From Heterodera schachtii (taxonomy: Eukaryota > Nematoda > Chromadorea > Rhabditida > Heteroderidae): 64,000 nucleotides of DNA. The stretch's first letter is position 1; each line of letters begins with the position of its first letter. The translations under genes and the position numbers were made by a program. Below are positions 1 through 11,355 of this stretch, in pieces. The stretch spans positions 893,675 to 957,674 of the forward strand of contig SIJG01000021.1 of NCBI GenBank assembly GCA_023374025.1, given 5' to 3'. A model generated the notes under the pieces. It did not search any database, was not told the DNA's origin, and worked only from the letters and a program-made list of their open reading frames with translations.

Positions 1-235
1 GCAGCTTGCATTTGTCATGCATGCAGTCCACCAAGTCTTGCGCCTGCAGTGAGTTTCCGTCCAACACGAGTGTGCGTCGCTGCTGCTTCGTGCACCGCTC
101 CTCCTCAATGCCCTCGTCACTTTTCTCCACGTCCGAGTCGCTTCCAGCGGCAGCGGCGTCTTCAAAGGCATCCCTTTCGATGCTTACGCAGTCCAAACGA
201 TCGGACAATAAATCGATGTTCAAAGCGGCGGACAT
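1..235 (-). CDS. Histidine ammonia-lyase-like protein, N-terminal part (cut by window edge)
   Basis: Open reading frame on the minus strand from an ATG at 235-233 to the window edge, 78 codons. After an acidic, Ala/Ser/Asp-rich start it carries RRTLVLDGNSLQAQDLV, which resembles the segment preceding the catalytic domain of aromatic amino-acid lyases (LDG-x-L-TxEDLV in histidine ammonia-lyase). Enzymes of that family deaminate histidine to urocanate in the cytosol. Only this N-terminal motif is visible; the MIO-forming Ala-Ser-Gly and the rest of the enzyme would lie outside the window. The exon is GC-rich compared with the AT-rich sequence next to it, as expected for coding sequence here. 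The identification rests on one short motif and could be wrong. Confidence 0.42.
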   Translation of the reverse strand, partial: MSAALNIDLLSDRLDCVSIERDAFEDAAAAGSDSDVEKSDEGIEEERCTKQQRRTLVLDGNSLQAQDLVDCMHDKCKL

Positions 236-401
236 TTGGCCAAAGAATTTGGGTGAAATGCTTTTGTGTAAAATGTTATCAATTCATTCATTTCATTGGG
301 TTGGGTTAACATTTTTTATCATTTAATTGCATTTTCGCAGACGGGGAAAGTCGGTCGGTTTTTTTGTAGTTTGTACGTGAAGCAAAACAAAATTAGCAAA
401 C

Positions 402-460
402 GGAGAGAGATGAGAGAGAGAGATGAGAGAGAGGGAGAAAGAGAGAGTGACGAAAGAGAG

Positions 461-508
<48 letters not shown>

Positions 509-650
509 CGAAAGAGAGAGTGACGAAAGAGAGAGAGAGGAAGAGAAAGAGAGAGAGAGAGATGTGAGAGAGGGAGAAAGAGACGAAAGAGAGAGAGGAG
601 AGATGAGAGAGAGAGGGAGAAAGAGACGAAAGGAGAAAGAGAAAAAAAAG
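402..650. repeat. Purine-only (GA)n microsatellite tract
   Basis: About 250 bp made almost only of G and A on the plus strand (GAGAGA with GAAAGAGACGAAAGA variants). Long open frames across it, rich in Arg-Glu on one strand and Ser-Leu on the other, are products of the repeat and not genes. It lies about 170 bp upstream of the lyase-like start codon. Confidence 0.9.
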
Positions 651-1524
651 ATTCGGAAAATAATAAATACATTGTTAATTTTAATTTAATAATAATGAAA
701 AGGATCATTATTATTATAAATCCTTCCGATTTTTATGTATTACTAATAGTAAATTATTATTTTCATCGGTTTTCTCATGCATTTAATATATTAATGAGTC
801 TCTAATGAGTTGAGCAGCTCCGCCGTACGTTTCAGACTTTGCTCTTCCACAGCCTCTGATCGATCATTGTTTTACTGCGCGAGCGAGAGTCGTTCACGTG
901 CATGCAGCGTGAGACGAACTGCGCGAACACGTGGCACGTGACAAGCGCTGTTGACGAACGAATTTATCAGCAGCAGCCGTTGTTATTGTTTCATGAAATT
1001 AGTGCAATAAAAATAAATGATTACGAAAATGCGGATAAGTGAGAAAAGGCAACGACAGAGGGTAATTAGTAGCAATTAACGGATTTATATTTAAGCATAA
1101 AAAAGATGAAGAAAGAAAGCAAGACTTTAGCAGAAATAAGAAAAATTAAAATTATTTGAAACGAAAATTAAATTTTAAAAATTTGATATTTATATCGCAA
1201 GTTAAAATAATTTTGAACAAAATGATATTGAAAAAGGATAATTAGTTAAAATATTTCATTAAAAAATACACAACCCAAATTAGCAAAAATTAATTTGGTA
1301 GTTGAATTGATGCAAAATTATCTGTGTATAAAAAAATTAATTAAATACGGACACTAAACGCAAACTAAAAAAAAAGTTTAAATTTTCCACCTATTTATTA
1401 TTATAAAATATAATTGAAATTAAATGATAATTTAAATCGACAAATTTGGAAAGTTACACAAAAATATTTTGGTTGATAAATTAGAATAAAAATAATAATT
1501 ATTTTTTCATTAAATGATCCGTCG
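651..1524. other. Intergenic; GC-richer block with three CACGTG motifs, then AT-rich
   Basis: No gene seen. The only notable part is 810-960, clearly GC-richer, with CACGTG at 895-900, 928-933 and 935-940. The rest is AT-rich with no open frame of substance. Confidence 0.6.
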
Positions 1525-2085
1525 CGTGCTGACGCGTTTTATAAATTCCGCCACCCATGCGCGTTTTATAAATCCGCCAATATAAATCATTATGCTTTAT
1601 ATAAATTTATTATTTATTGTGAGGACCCTTGTAAGCAAAATCTGGATAAATCCTTATATAACATTTTATCTGAATAAAGCATCCGAAATTTTTTTTAATT
1701 GAATACGTACGACATTAGCTATCACAAAACCTTAATAACTATGCTAATTAATAAAGTGTTCTATGGAATTATTTAAAAAATTCATATCAGGTGATGGTGC
1801 AAAAATTTTAGGAGATCAGATCTTAAAAAAAGAAATACATACCCTGAAGAGCTGCTGGAAAATTTGATAAAATTGGATTGTAATTACCCTAAGGACTTTA
1901 TTTTAGACATTTTGTATAAAATATAGCTGAAATTATTGCATAAAATTTTAATATTATTAATGATATATGCAAAAAATGTGCTGGCGGATTTATAAAACGC
2001 GCATGGCAACAAAATAAAAAATGTGTAAGATGGCGGATTTATAAAACGCGCATGGGTGGCGGAATTTATAAAACGCACTAGCACC
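1525..2085. mobile_element. Non-autonomous inverted-repeat element (MITE) with 8-9 bp target duplication
   Basis: The left end (1525-1582) and right end (2032-2085) are inverted copies of each other over more than 50 bp, each containing the unit GCGTTTTATAAAT(T)CCGCCA twice; a further copy of the unit lies at about 1981-2006. The element is bordered by the direct repeat ATCCGTCG(C) at 1517-1525 and 2086-2094, which is a target-site duplication. The interior is AT-rich with no transposase. An 8-9 bp duplication suits hAT, Merlin or Mutator-like mobilisation; the family cannot be fixed from the ends. Confidence 0.85.
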
Positions 2086-3677
2086 ATCCGTCGCCCAATG
2101 AACTTTCACACTCAAATGCACACACTGAATTAATTTGCTCGCCATTTCTGTCAATTGATCATTTTCACCTCGCGCACATTCTGTCCCCTTTTGGTCGTCA
2201 CACGCGCCACGGTCATTCACTCCGTCGTCACATTAAAAAAAATAATAATACACAAAAAGTCATTAAACAAATGCCGTTCGCCACAATGCGTTAAGGCGGT
2301 TGGAGGGATTGGTTGGCTGATGCACCAAACAATCGCGCACATTCATTCCTTCGATAATTGGGCGCGGATGATTAGCGCTAATTAACCGTAATTGCATAGA
2401 TTGATGGAAAGAATGTAGATAAACACAGGCTTTTATTCAATTAATAATGTGATCGTTATGCGTTGAACGAAGAAAGGGTGAATGAGAAGGACATTGTTTT
2501 GCATGCATATTGTGGTGGAAATAAAATAAACAATTGAAAAAAAAATTATTGAAGTTAAAACAATTTAAAAACTATTCAATTCGGTCCCCGGCTGTGTTTA
2601 TGACGTCATATTTTCCAAATTATCAAATTAAATTTAAAAAATTGATTACTAGGGAGCGGATGTTTAGGGGTGAAAAATTCCAATTTTAGTCTAAATAGGG
2701 GCAAAAAATGGCGAAATAGGGGCGAAAACTTTTAAAATCTGTGCTTTTTCAATGAAAATAAATTTAAAATCAATATAAATAACTAATCCATCAGCAAAAG
2801 TCGGTCCTTATGGCTGCATTTTTATGTATTTTTGTTAAGGAATTTTTCAAAAATGCCGTAATAGGGGGGCGAAAATAGGGGCGAAAGCCAAAATGTGCCA
2901 AAATAGGAACGCCCCTATTTTAGGGGACGAAAAGTTCAAAATAGGGATTTATATGGACGGAAGGGGCGTTAAAGCGAAGAATTTTCGCGTTAAAATGTAT
3001 TTTTTTGTGCGTTTCTTATTGAATTAAAACCGCAAAAAAAAAAAATAATAATTTCGATTTATTTCTCAAATTAGTGAACATGCAACTTTTATATGTTTTT
3101 ATAATGTTATTCATATTTTCGAATAATCTTTATTTACAAATTTTAATTTATAATTTTGAATTTTTATTTATTTAAGTCTTTAGCCATTTTGATCTTCACA
3201 TTGGGATATCAGAAAATAAAACTTATGCCGGGCCTTCCCGTCTGTCCCAGGCAGAATTGGGTCGGCCAATTCTGCGCATCTACCGTCCGTCCCGGAATCA
3301 AAATTTTCAAAATTTCTTAGAAATTTAAATAAAATTTTTGTAAGATACTTTACAAATCTCATGAAAATTTAGAAAAACTTTTAAAACTCCGACTGCGACA
3401 AACGACATGATTAATTACCCCGTTTTTAAAGTCATTTTTGATTGGTTCATTTGTTGTTTAGAGCCATATTTGGCATTACAGTTATCACACATTTTTCATA
3501 TGAATAAAAAAACGGAAAAAACAGAAAATAACATTCAACAAAAAGCGCATGTCTTCGTGAATCAGCTTTTCCTTTTTTATGAATGGATGGATCAATGCCA
3601 AGTCACAAAATTTTTCGAGTGCTTTTTCCTTTTTTGATTAATTCTTCATAAAAATTATTTCCAAAAATTCTCCGCTG
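2086..3677. other. Intergenic with direct repeats of ATAGGGGCGAAAA
   Basis: No gene seen. Between about 2660 and 2950 the motif (A)ATAGGGGCGAAAA or close variants recurs at least five times, and one copy is inverted (CGCCCCTATTTT near 2920). At 3251-3273 CAGAATTGG and CCAATTCTG form a 9-bp hairpin inside a GC-richer patch. This looks like degraded repeat sequence. Confidence 0.5.
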
Positions 3678-5921
3678 ATGGGCACAAATCGAATTGGCAT
3701 TTTGCTGCTTTTCTTTTGCATAACGTCCTTTTTGGTGTATGATATGTTCAGCAACGGCAACAAAAACGGACAAATAAATGTCAAAGAATATAAAAAAGCG
3801 GATACTTGGCAGGGGACGACGACGGCACGGAAAATGGGGGACGAATTGGAGAAAATGCAGAAAAATGGGACGGAAAAAAGCGAAAAAAGAGACGAGGAGA
3901 AGAGGTAATTTGAATGCTAATTTAAAAATGGTAATGATGCTTTTTCTTTTCAGCAATTTGAAATTCGCTTTAAAAACATTCGGCTAAAATATCGCATGGA
4001 ATTTGAAAATGAATGCGCCGATCAGACCAAACTGATCATTCTGTCCATGTCGCGGAGGGATGCCTTTGAGAAGAGAAAGGGCATCCGACAGACGTGGATG
4101 AAAGACGCGGTACAATTTAAATACAAATAAAGTCATTTAAATTAAATTAATTGGTTTTGGGTGCCCGGGGAAACGATTCGATTTTTGGTGGCCGACCCAT
4201 CGCCGGGCGAAGCGGAAAATGTGCAGCAAAAATTGGCGGAGGAGCAGAGACAGTACGGGGATTTGGTGTTTTTGCATGGCTTCAACGACACTTATTCGCA
4301 CATTCATTTAAAAGTATTTCAGCCAATTTTAAATTAAAGTCCGCTAATTGCTCATGTGGGGGTTAATTAGTGTTTTAATACAAGTTAAGCCCTTGCCTTT
4401 TTTCTATAATTTGAAGCATTGCATACAGAAAATTTCAGCTCAAATTAGAAAATCAAAAAGCCAAAGATGAATGGACAAAGGGTGCACTTTATCCTATCAG
4501 AAAAATGATAGGATAAGTTATTTAAAGGGAGCTTTGGAATTTTATCTTAAGCCCCTAAAGGTTCTAATTGATGGAAATTTAAAAAAGAATTGTTTGCTTA
4601 TTTTTTAATTTATATTTAACTATTGGAGGTTTTAAACTGTAAAATTTGCCTTTAAAAATAAGGTCGACAACTCCCTGGCTTAACCCCACACATTTTTTGG
4701 CCGCCGACGTCGCCGTCCCCACCACCGCCCAATTTTCGGTTTACCCCCGGCCTAATGCATATAAAATTCGCAAAAATAAAAAACTATCAAAGTGTACTGT
4801 GCCAATCACTGCCTTTCAGTGGTACGGTGGCCTCCAATGGCAACAGTCGTTTTGTGCCGGTGCCGAATGGGTGATGAAAGCGGACGACGATTCCATCGTC
4901 CACCTTCGCCGTTTGGCCTATTGGACGGAGAACAAATTCCGCCAAATTGCTCAACAAAATCCGCTCGTTTATTTTGGCCATTTAAACTATTGGCCAAAAC
5001 CTATCCGGGACCCAAAGAGTAAATGGTGGGTGATAATGATAATTGATAATTAGTAGTGTTGTGTGAGAGCGACCATTCATGAGACTGACACTAATTAACA
5101 GTGTTTTAGTGCTAATTGTTTCTTGTAAAATAACTGAAAAAATTTTTACAAAATAGCCTTTTTTTGCACATAAATCTTGGTTCTATTTATCCGGTCATCA
5201 CATTTTTTAAATGTAAGACAAAATTCAGAAAATGTAAATTTTTCATTTAATTTTTTCAGTTCGTTTCTCGGATATTAAAAAAGCAATTCGTTTTTTATTA
5301 AATATATTTTATTAAATTGTGTATTGGAATTGAACATACAATTTTCACAATGATTTCTTCCGTTTTTAAGGTTCGCTTCCATGGACATGTACGCCGGGGA
5401 CAAATACCCAAAATTTTTGCAAGGCACCGTTTATTTGGCATCTGCGGCAACAATTGGTGCCATTTTGCCACTCACGCCACAAGTCACCGGCTTTTGCTTG
5501 GACGATGTGGTGTTCACCGGCATTTTGGCCTGAGTTGGCCAATGTGACAGTGAGCGAACAAAAGGAGCACTTCGTTTGGGAAGTCGGGGTAATTTATGAG
5601 CTAATTTTGATTGTTTTTTAGATAAACTTTTAGAGATTTGAGAATTTTGACTGACAAATAAATTGGATTGAATTTTGGTCCATATTTTATTAGTTTAATT
5701 TTTTGTTTCTTTTTTAGAATTGTGGTGGAAAGTTCGGCCGATTTGGACATTGTGAGGACGGAGTGCCAGCGACAATTGCCATGTGGGGAGTGAGTACTGT
5801 AAAGGAATATCAGTACCATTACGGTAGACTACAGTCAGCAAAATGCAAATGGGGAGGAGGAACAACGAAATCGGAGCAGAAGCAATCAATTGAAAGAGAA
5901 GTGAAAAATGTAACTCTTTAA
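3678..5921 (+). pseudogene. GT31 beta-1,3-galactosyltransferase-like paralogue, copy 1, with two frame lesions
   Basis: Homologous exon by exon to copy 3. Six exons are recognisable: 3678-3903 (type II membrane anchor, ILLLFFCITSFLVYDMF), 3954-4109 (LIILSMSRRDAFEKRKGIR), 4161-4314 (FLVADPSPGEAENVQQ), 4794-5025 (DxD-like KADDD, the nucleotide-sugar/metal site of GT31), 5371-5589 (LDDVVFTG, the family's E/D-D-V-x-x-G motif) and 5718-5921. Compared with copy 3, one base is missing just before the exon 1 donor (GAGAAGAG against GAGAATGAG), so the junction to exon 2 is out of frame. An extra T near 5531 creates a stop straight after FTGILA. The rest is well preserved, so this is either a young pseudogene or two assembly errors. 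The intact family would transfer a hexose in the Golgi. Intron 3, about 480 bp, is far longer than in copy 3 (57 bp). Confidence 0.8.
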
Positions 5922-6296
5922 TCCGCTTAGGCTTCTCAAACTTCACTAATATAATTCATAAATCTGTTCTATTTGCTCTGAAGAAATTCAATCTGTTTTT
6001 TATTTTTTTGCAAATCAATTTTTTTACGTTGTTTTTTCAATAAATTTGTTAGGGAATCGACTTTTGCTGACAGAGAGAAATCAATTGACCAAATTGCTCA
6101 ATTAAGATCAATCATGGTGGGACTGTTCTGATTTCCATTATAACAAAAAGCTGTGAAAAATTATGTTGTTTGGACTTAGAGATGCTTAATTAGGACAAAA
6201 TTGGGGGGGGGGAGAGATGGGAGTTATGAGAATCGAATTTTTAAAATTATTTAATTTTTATTCATTTAAATGAATTAAAACTTTTGTGATTTGTAC
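5922..6296. other. Intergenic, nothing recognised
   Basis: AT-rich sequence between the end of GT31 copy 1 and the hAT-type element. A G-tract occurs near 6205. No coding signal. Confidence 0.5.
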
Positions 6297-7093
6297 TAGG
6301 GTTACACGGGTCCGGGTACCCGACCGGGTCCTAGACCCGGATACCCGGTTTTTTCACTACCCGGACCCGGACCCGATTTTTTGAAAATCCAATACCCGGT
6401 ACCCGACCCGGTAGGTCCGGGTCCAAAAGTACACTGGTAAGAATGGGGGTCTTGGGTCAAATCATTGAGAAAAGTTGGAGGAAAGAAATTTTTTTATTAA
6501 ATTTAATTAATATTAATTTAGTTGCTCCTGTGGCATAGTGGTTAACCTTTTGGATTCTTTTCCTTTTTTCTCAGGTTCAATTCTTTCACATATCGATCTC
6601 TTTTAGATATTTTTTAAGATTTTTGTTGAAAACTGCTATTTTATCATTTCATAAATTTTCGTAAAAATTTCGCTAAATTTTTCTGAAAGTACACAAAACT
6701 ACTAATTTTTTGTTGAAAATTTGCTAAAAATATGGCCAAAATTCCCAATTTTTTCCCGGCGACGCCTGTCGGCACCGCCGGACTAGAATTCTTATTTTTC
6801 ATAAAAAATTGGCTCAAAATTTAGTTATTTTTTGAACAAAATCTGTTACAAATCGCATTAAGAATTACAAAAAAAAAAAAGTCATGGCCGCCCCTAAGTA
6901 TAAGCTTTTATTTTTAAGAAGAAAAAACCTAATTTGAAAAAAATAAATATTTTTTGGATTTTTTCAGGACCCGGTTGGACCCGATACCCGGACCCGGTTT
7001 AAAATCTTGGACCCGGACCCGGACCCGGCTTTTCAGGACCCGGCAATACCCGGACCCGATTTTTGCCCAAATACCCGGACCCGTGTAACCCTA
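6297..7093. mobile_element. hAT-type MITE with ACCCGG-rich ends
   Basis: 797 bp bounded by perfect inverted repeats beginning TAGGGTTACACGGGTCCGGG at 6297 and ending with its complement at 7093. It is flanked by the 8-bp duplication ATTTGTAC (6289-6296 and 7094-7101). TAGGG termini and an 8-bp duplication are typical of hAT elements. Both ends carry runs of ACCCGG/ACCCGAC units, inward from each terminus. The core is AT-rich, codes for nothing, and includes a tRNA-like A-box/B-box pair near 6523-6590 and a GC-rich palindrome at 6755-6782. Confidence 0.92.
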
Positions 7094-7101
7094 ATTTGTA
7101 C

Positions 7102-7701
7102 TCGACAAAGCAAAGCAGGCGAAGGCAAAAGAACAAATATTGCGCAATAAGCCAATAAAAAATAACATTTTAATTCAAAAAGATTTTAGAATTCTTTATT
7201 TCATTTAAAATACACAAATAAAATTAAAATAAAAACTTAATAACAAATAGAGAAATCACATGTGAAACAAATGAATGAAAATCACCGATTTATATGAACC
7301 CGATAGACAATAAATAAATGATCAATTTAAGGGCTTTCCTAAGATATTGCCACTATTTTTGGGGGGTTTTGTTAAGCGAAAAATGCTAAATTAAAACAAT
7401 AAAGGGTTCCCATAAAAATATATTTATATTTCTTAATTTAATTTCTTAATTAAAATTTTCAAATTCTTTTACGTTTATAAAAGGCGTTAAAACTAAAGAT
7501 ATCTAGCCCTAGCATTGCCCAATTTTTTTGAAAATTAACTTATGCTAAAGCAGACAAAAATTTTGGCGCAAAAAAGTGAGGCACAAAGTCTGGGACTCAA
7601 AAGTGTGGAAGGCGCAAATGAGGCAGCCGCATTTTCAGGGTTTTAGATTTTCAAAAAATAACAACTTCTGGTGGCAGCCCCGGTCTCGACTTTTGCTTTC
7701 C
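7102..7701. other. Intergenic, nothing recognised
   Basis: AT-rich sequence between the hAT-type element and the 3' end of GT31 copy 2. No open frame shows coding character. Confidence 0.5.
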
Positions 7702-9466
7702 TCATTTGCATTTTGCCGACTTCAGTTTACCGTAATGATGCTCATAGTCTTTCATGGTGCCCACTCCCCACATCGAAAACGCCATTGGCACTCCGTCCTC
7801 GCATTGGCCATGCTTTTCATCGTACTGCATAAAGAAAGTGAAACATATTTTGATAGTTTTAAGGAAGCCCGAAATTAGCAAAAAAGTCAGAAGCTGATTT
7901 GAAACAAGATCGATTCCCGGATTAAAATCGTGTTTTCCAAGACTCTAATCCCTGTATACGCAAAAACATTTCATGATCAAATTTGTGCCTTTACCCAACT
8001 TGCCCCGAGTCCCCAGATAAAGTGCGCCTTTTGGTCCGACAATTTCACATTGGCCAATTCGGCCAAAATGCCGGTGAACACCACGTCGTCCAAGTAGAAG
8101 CCGACAATTTCGTGACTGTGCGACAAAATGGCACTTATTGTGGCCGGAGTTGTCAAATAAACGGTGCCTTGCATAAAATCGGGGTACCAATCCAACGGAT
8201 AAACATCCTCAGAAATGTACCTGACGAAAAACAAACATATTAATAGAAATTGGCAAAAATCTCCCGCCGAAATTCAAAATAAGCGTTCAGCTAGAAATCC
8301 ATTTGTGCTTCCTAATCGTTTTCGACTGAGTTATGGCAACTCGTACAAAAGGCAACTGATAGAATAAAAATTAAAAAAAAAGCTTCTAAGCCTTTGTACC
8401 ATTTGCAGGGTTATGAATTTTTTTATGCGGCGATATTTTGTCTCGGTGAGGTTTCGGGCGGCGAGATTTTTTCCCGTCCCCGTTATTTTTACTCCCAGTC
8501 CTAAATTGGCCCCAAGCTTGAATGCAATTTCCACCGACCATTTGCTGTTTTGATTCCGAATCGGTGCCGGATTGTAATAAATGTATCCGATATAAACAAG
8601 CGGATTTTGTTCGACAATTTGTCGAAATTTTTTCTCTCTCCAATAGGCCAAACGGCGAAGGTGGACGATGGAATCGTCGTCCGCTTTCATCACCCATTCG
8701 GCACCGGCACAAAACGACTGTTGCCATTGGAGGCCACCGTACCACTGAAAGGCAGTGATTGGTACAGTACCCACTTACATTGAAAATTATTAATTAAATT
8801 ATATACTTTAATGTGTATGTGCGCATAAGTGTCGTTGAAGCCGTGCAAAAACACCAAATCTCCGTTCCTTTTCTGCTCCTCCGCCAATTTTTGCTGGATA
8901 TTCTCCGCTTCTCCTTTGGATGCATCGGCGATCAAAAAACGAATCACTTCTCCGGGCACCCAAAAATAATGACTTTAATTAATTAATTAATTGATTATGC
9001 CAACTAATTAATTAATTAATTGATTATGCCAACCGCATCTTTCATCCACGTTTCTCGGATGCCCTTTCTCTTCTCAAACCCATCTCTCCGTGCCATTGAC
9101 AACATAATGAGCGTGGTTTTTTCTGGACATTCCTTCTCAAATTCCATTCGGTATTTTAGTCGAAAGTTTTTAAATCGGACAATAAATTGCTAAATAATAA
9201 TGAATCATTTTTAAAAAAAGTTTTTGAAATTAAAAAATTTAAAAAATGACTTTGTTTCTCCTTTCCTTCTGATCATTTTTAGCCTCTTCCAATTGCTCTT
9301 CTTTTTCCGCTGAATTTCTGCTCACTTTCCAATTTAACGTTGAGTTTATAATCTGTGGCACTTCGGTGTTGTACAAAAGCAAAATCAAAATGGCACCAAC
9401 GCACAGAAACAGAAGAAAGTGCAACGGGGAGAAAGCCATCGGCGGAAGAGCCAAATCAATCGCCAA
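7702..9466 (-). CDS. GT31 beta-1,3-galactosyltransferase-like protein, copy 2
   Basis: Six exons on the minus strand give 366 aa: 9466-9251, 9189-9034, 8959-8807, 8774-8539, 8220-8004 and 7824-7702. Exon 1 holds a type II anchor (PLHFLLFLCVGAILILLLYN), so a Golgi membrane enzyme with a lumenal catalytic domain. Family landmarks: SMARRDGFEKRKGIRETWM, FLIADA, the DxD-like KADDDS, KWYISEDVYP and LDDVVFTG, close to the usual EDVxxG of GT31. The last exon ends with a Cys-containing tail (GQCEDG...AKCK). Known members add Gal or GlcNAc in beta-1,3 linkage to glycoproteins or glycolipids; the acceptor cannot be told here. Intron 5 has a GC donor (gcaagt). Introns 2 and 3 lack normal acceptor or donor sequences (see findings). 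This copy is the most diverged of the three, with a different exon 1. An alternative start is the ATG at 9439. No frame lesion seen. Confidence 0.85.
8973..9029. repeat. Tandem duplication inside intron 2 of GT31 copy 2
   Basis: A unit of about 28 bp, TAATTAATTAATTGATTATGCCAAC with its leading AATT run, is present twice head to tail. It lengthens this intron to 74 bp against 51 bp in the paralogues. Confidence 0.75.
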
Positions 9467-11355
9467 TTAATTATTAATTAATTAATAGATGCTTTAATTT
9501 ACGAGAAAAAGTGAGTTTGCATTTTTATGTTTGATGGCATGCATTTTGGCTCTTTACATTTTTAAATTTTACATGAAAATAGCACAAATTATTGACATCC
9601 GCCAAATTGTGGTGATGGTGGTGGCGAGAGTGAGTGACAACGTGTGAAATATGTGCATATAATAATAATGATGATGATGATGAGGGGGAGGGTGGGCATT
9701 GTTTACAGTCAAAGCCAACCAAAGCCAAAGCTATTTGCATTTCTGTCGAGAGTGGATTTGGGGAAAAGGGCGGAAAAGAGAGGGGAAGGAAAGGGTATCA
9801 TTGAAAGCGGCAATGAAATTTTGGGGGTTTTTGTTTCATCTTTTTACGAAGAAAAAGCATTCATTCAATAAGCCACGAAAATTAGATGGCCCAGCAGCAT
9901 TGTTGGGCTGACATTGTAAGGCCTTTGTGATTTTCTCAATTTCTTTAAAGCCAATGGAAACATTCCCTTTTGGTTACTTTTGCTTTAATTTGAGTGCCAA
10001 TATTTTTTATGCAATTTTAAATGAAATTTATTTGATTAATGTTTATTAATAACAATAAATACAAAAAATTTATAAATTAATAATTTTTTCATGCAAAAAA
10101 ATTATTCTTTTTGAAACAAAAAGCTGACGCACGAGCCCAAAAGGAGGAAAATGTTGCTGGGAATTACGAAGAAAAAAGACGAAATGATTCAGCAAAATTT
10201 GGGCGAAACATTTGTTAGTAACAAAAATATTATTTATTAATAACGGAATTTCTGATAAAAGTAAAAATTTTTTATAATAAAATAATAAATAAATATAAGC
10301 GCATTTAAATTTCACTTTTATAATAAAATTTAAGCGATTAAATTCATTATTATCAAACAGTTACAGCGCTTCAATTTATCTATTTTTATAAAAATAATTT
10401 TTTAAAGCTATAATATAATCATTAACAATTTTAGAAATAATTTTTTGTCGTCTCTTATTTTAAATTGACGTATTAAAAAATAGTTTAGGTAAAACGATGC
10501 CGATAGGTTCCACCAAAGAATTTTTCAAAATTTAACCGAATTTAGGAAAATTTTATTTTTATTTTCATCCTGGCAATAATTATTTTATTATAAATAAAAT
10601 ATTAACTTATTTTTTATGCTTTATCCTATATCGGAAGAAATCAACCATTAAAAACCATCTTTATAAAACTTAAAAAGTGCAACAAATTTCTGAAAGCCGA
10701 ATTTAATTTGATTTCTAAAAAGTGCACACACTTCAAGAAATTGTTCGGTTTGTTAGCAGCAGATAATTATTGCCTCTTCCTTGTCTTAGTCTCATTAAAA
10801 CGCGCCGTAAAATTCCGCCGGAAAGCCGTCGTCCAAATTAATGACAATTAGCGACAACAAATTTTGATCGCCAGACACTTAAGGACTCTCCTTCAAAAGG
10901 GTGTTCACTATCATCAAATGGCTTGAATCTTAAAAAGTTCAGAAAAAAAAAATTCTTAAGGGGTAGAAGAAATTTACGCAAAATGTTTGTCGTACAAATA
11001 AAATTTGTTTTGAATTGGTCAATTCACTTTTTAAAGGTTTAAAAATTTAATAAAATTTTGAAAATTACCAAAGGTCGTAAACAACCAACATACTGTAATT
11101 GGATTATCGTAAGTTTGTTCCCATATTAATTCCCGCTTAAATTTATCTTATCCCGTTTTCAACAAATTCTGATTCACTAACGCATTTTCAACTTTAGTAC
11201 TTATTTCTTTTTTTTTCTCAAAAGCATTGGTCAAATTAATTTTATTAAAAAAATGCAAAAATGAAAATTCTGAGAAATCGTTTGTTTTAATTAAGAATCA
11301 CAAACAATATGAGAATATGGAAAAATGTCTCTCTCTGCCTCTTTGTGCTAATGAA
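9467..11355. other. Intergenic, nothing recognised
   Basis: 1.9 kb of AT-rich sequence between two minus-strand GT31 paralogues. A short stretch of ATG trinucleotides lies near 9665-9685. No open frame has coding character, and the GC-richer bit near 10800-10850 is too short to interpret. Confidence 0.5.

Noticed and set aside
296..708. Overlapping Arg/Glu-rich and Ser/Leu-rich open frames
   Set aside because: They are only translations of the GA microsatellite at 402-650; no start context or conserved sequence.
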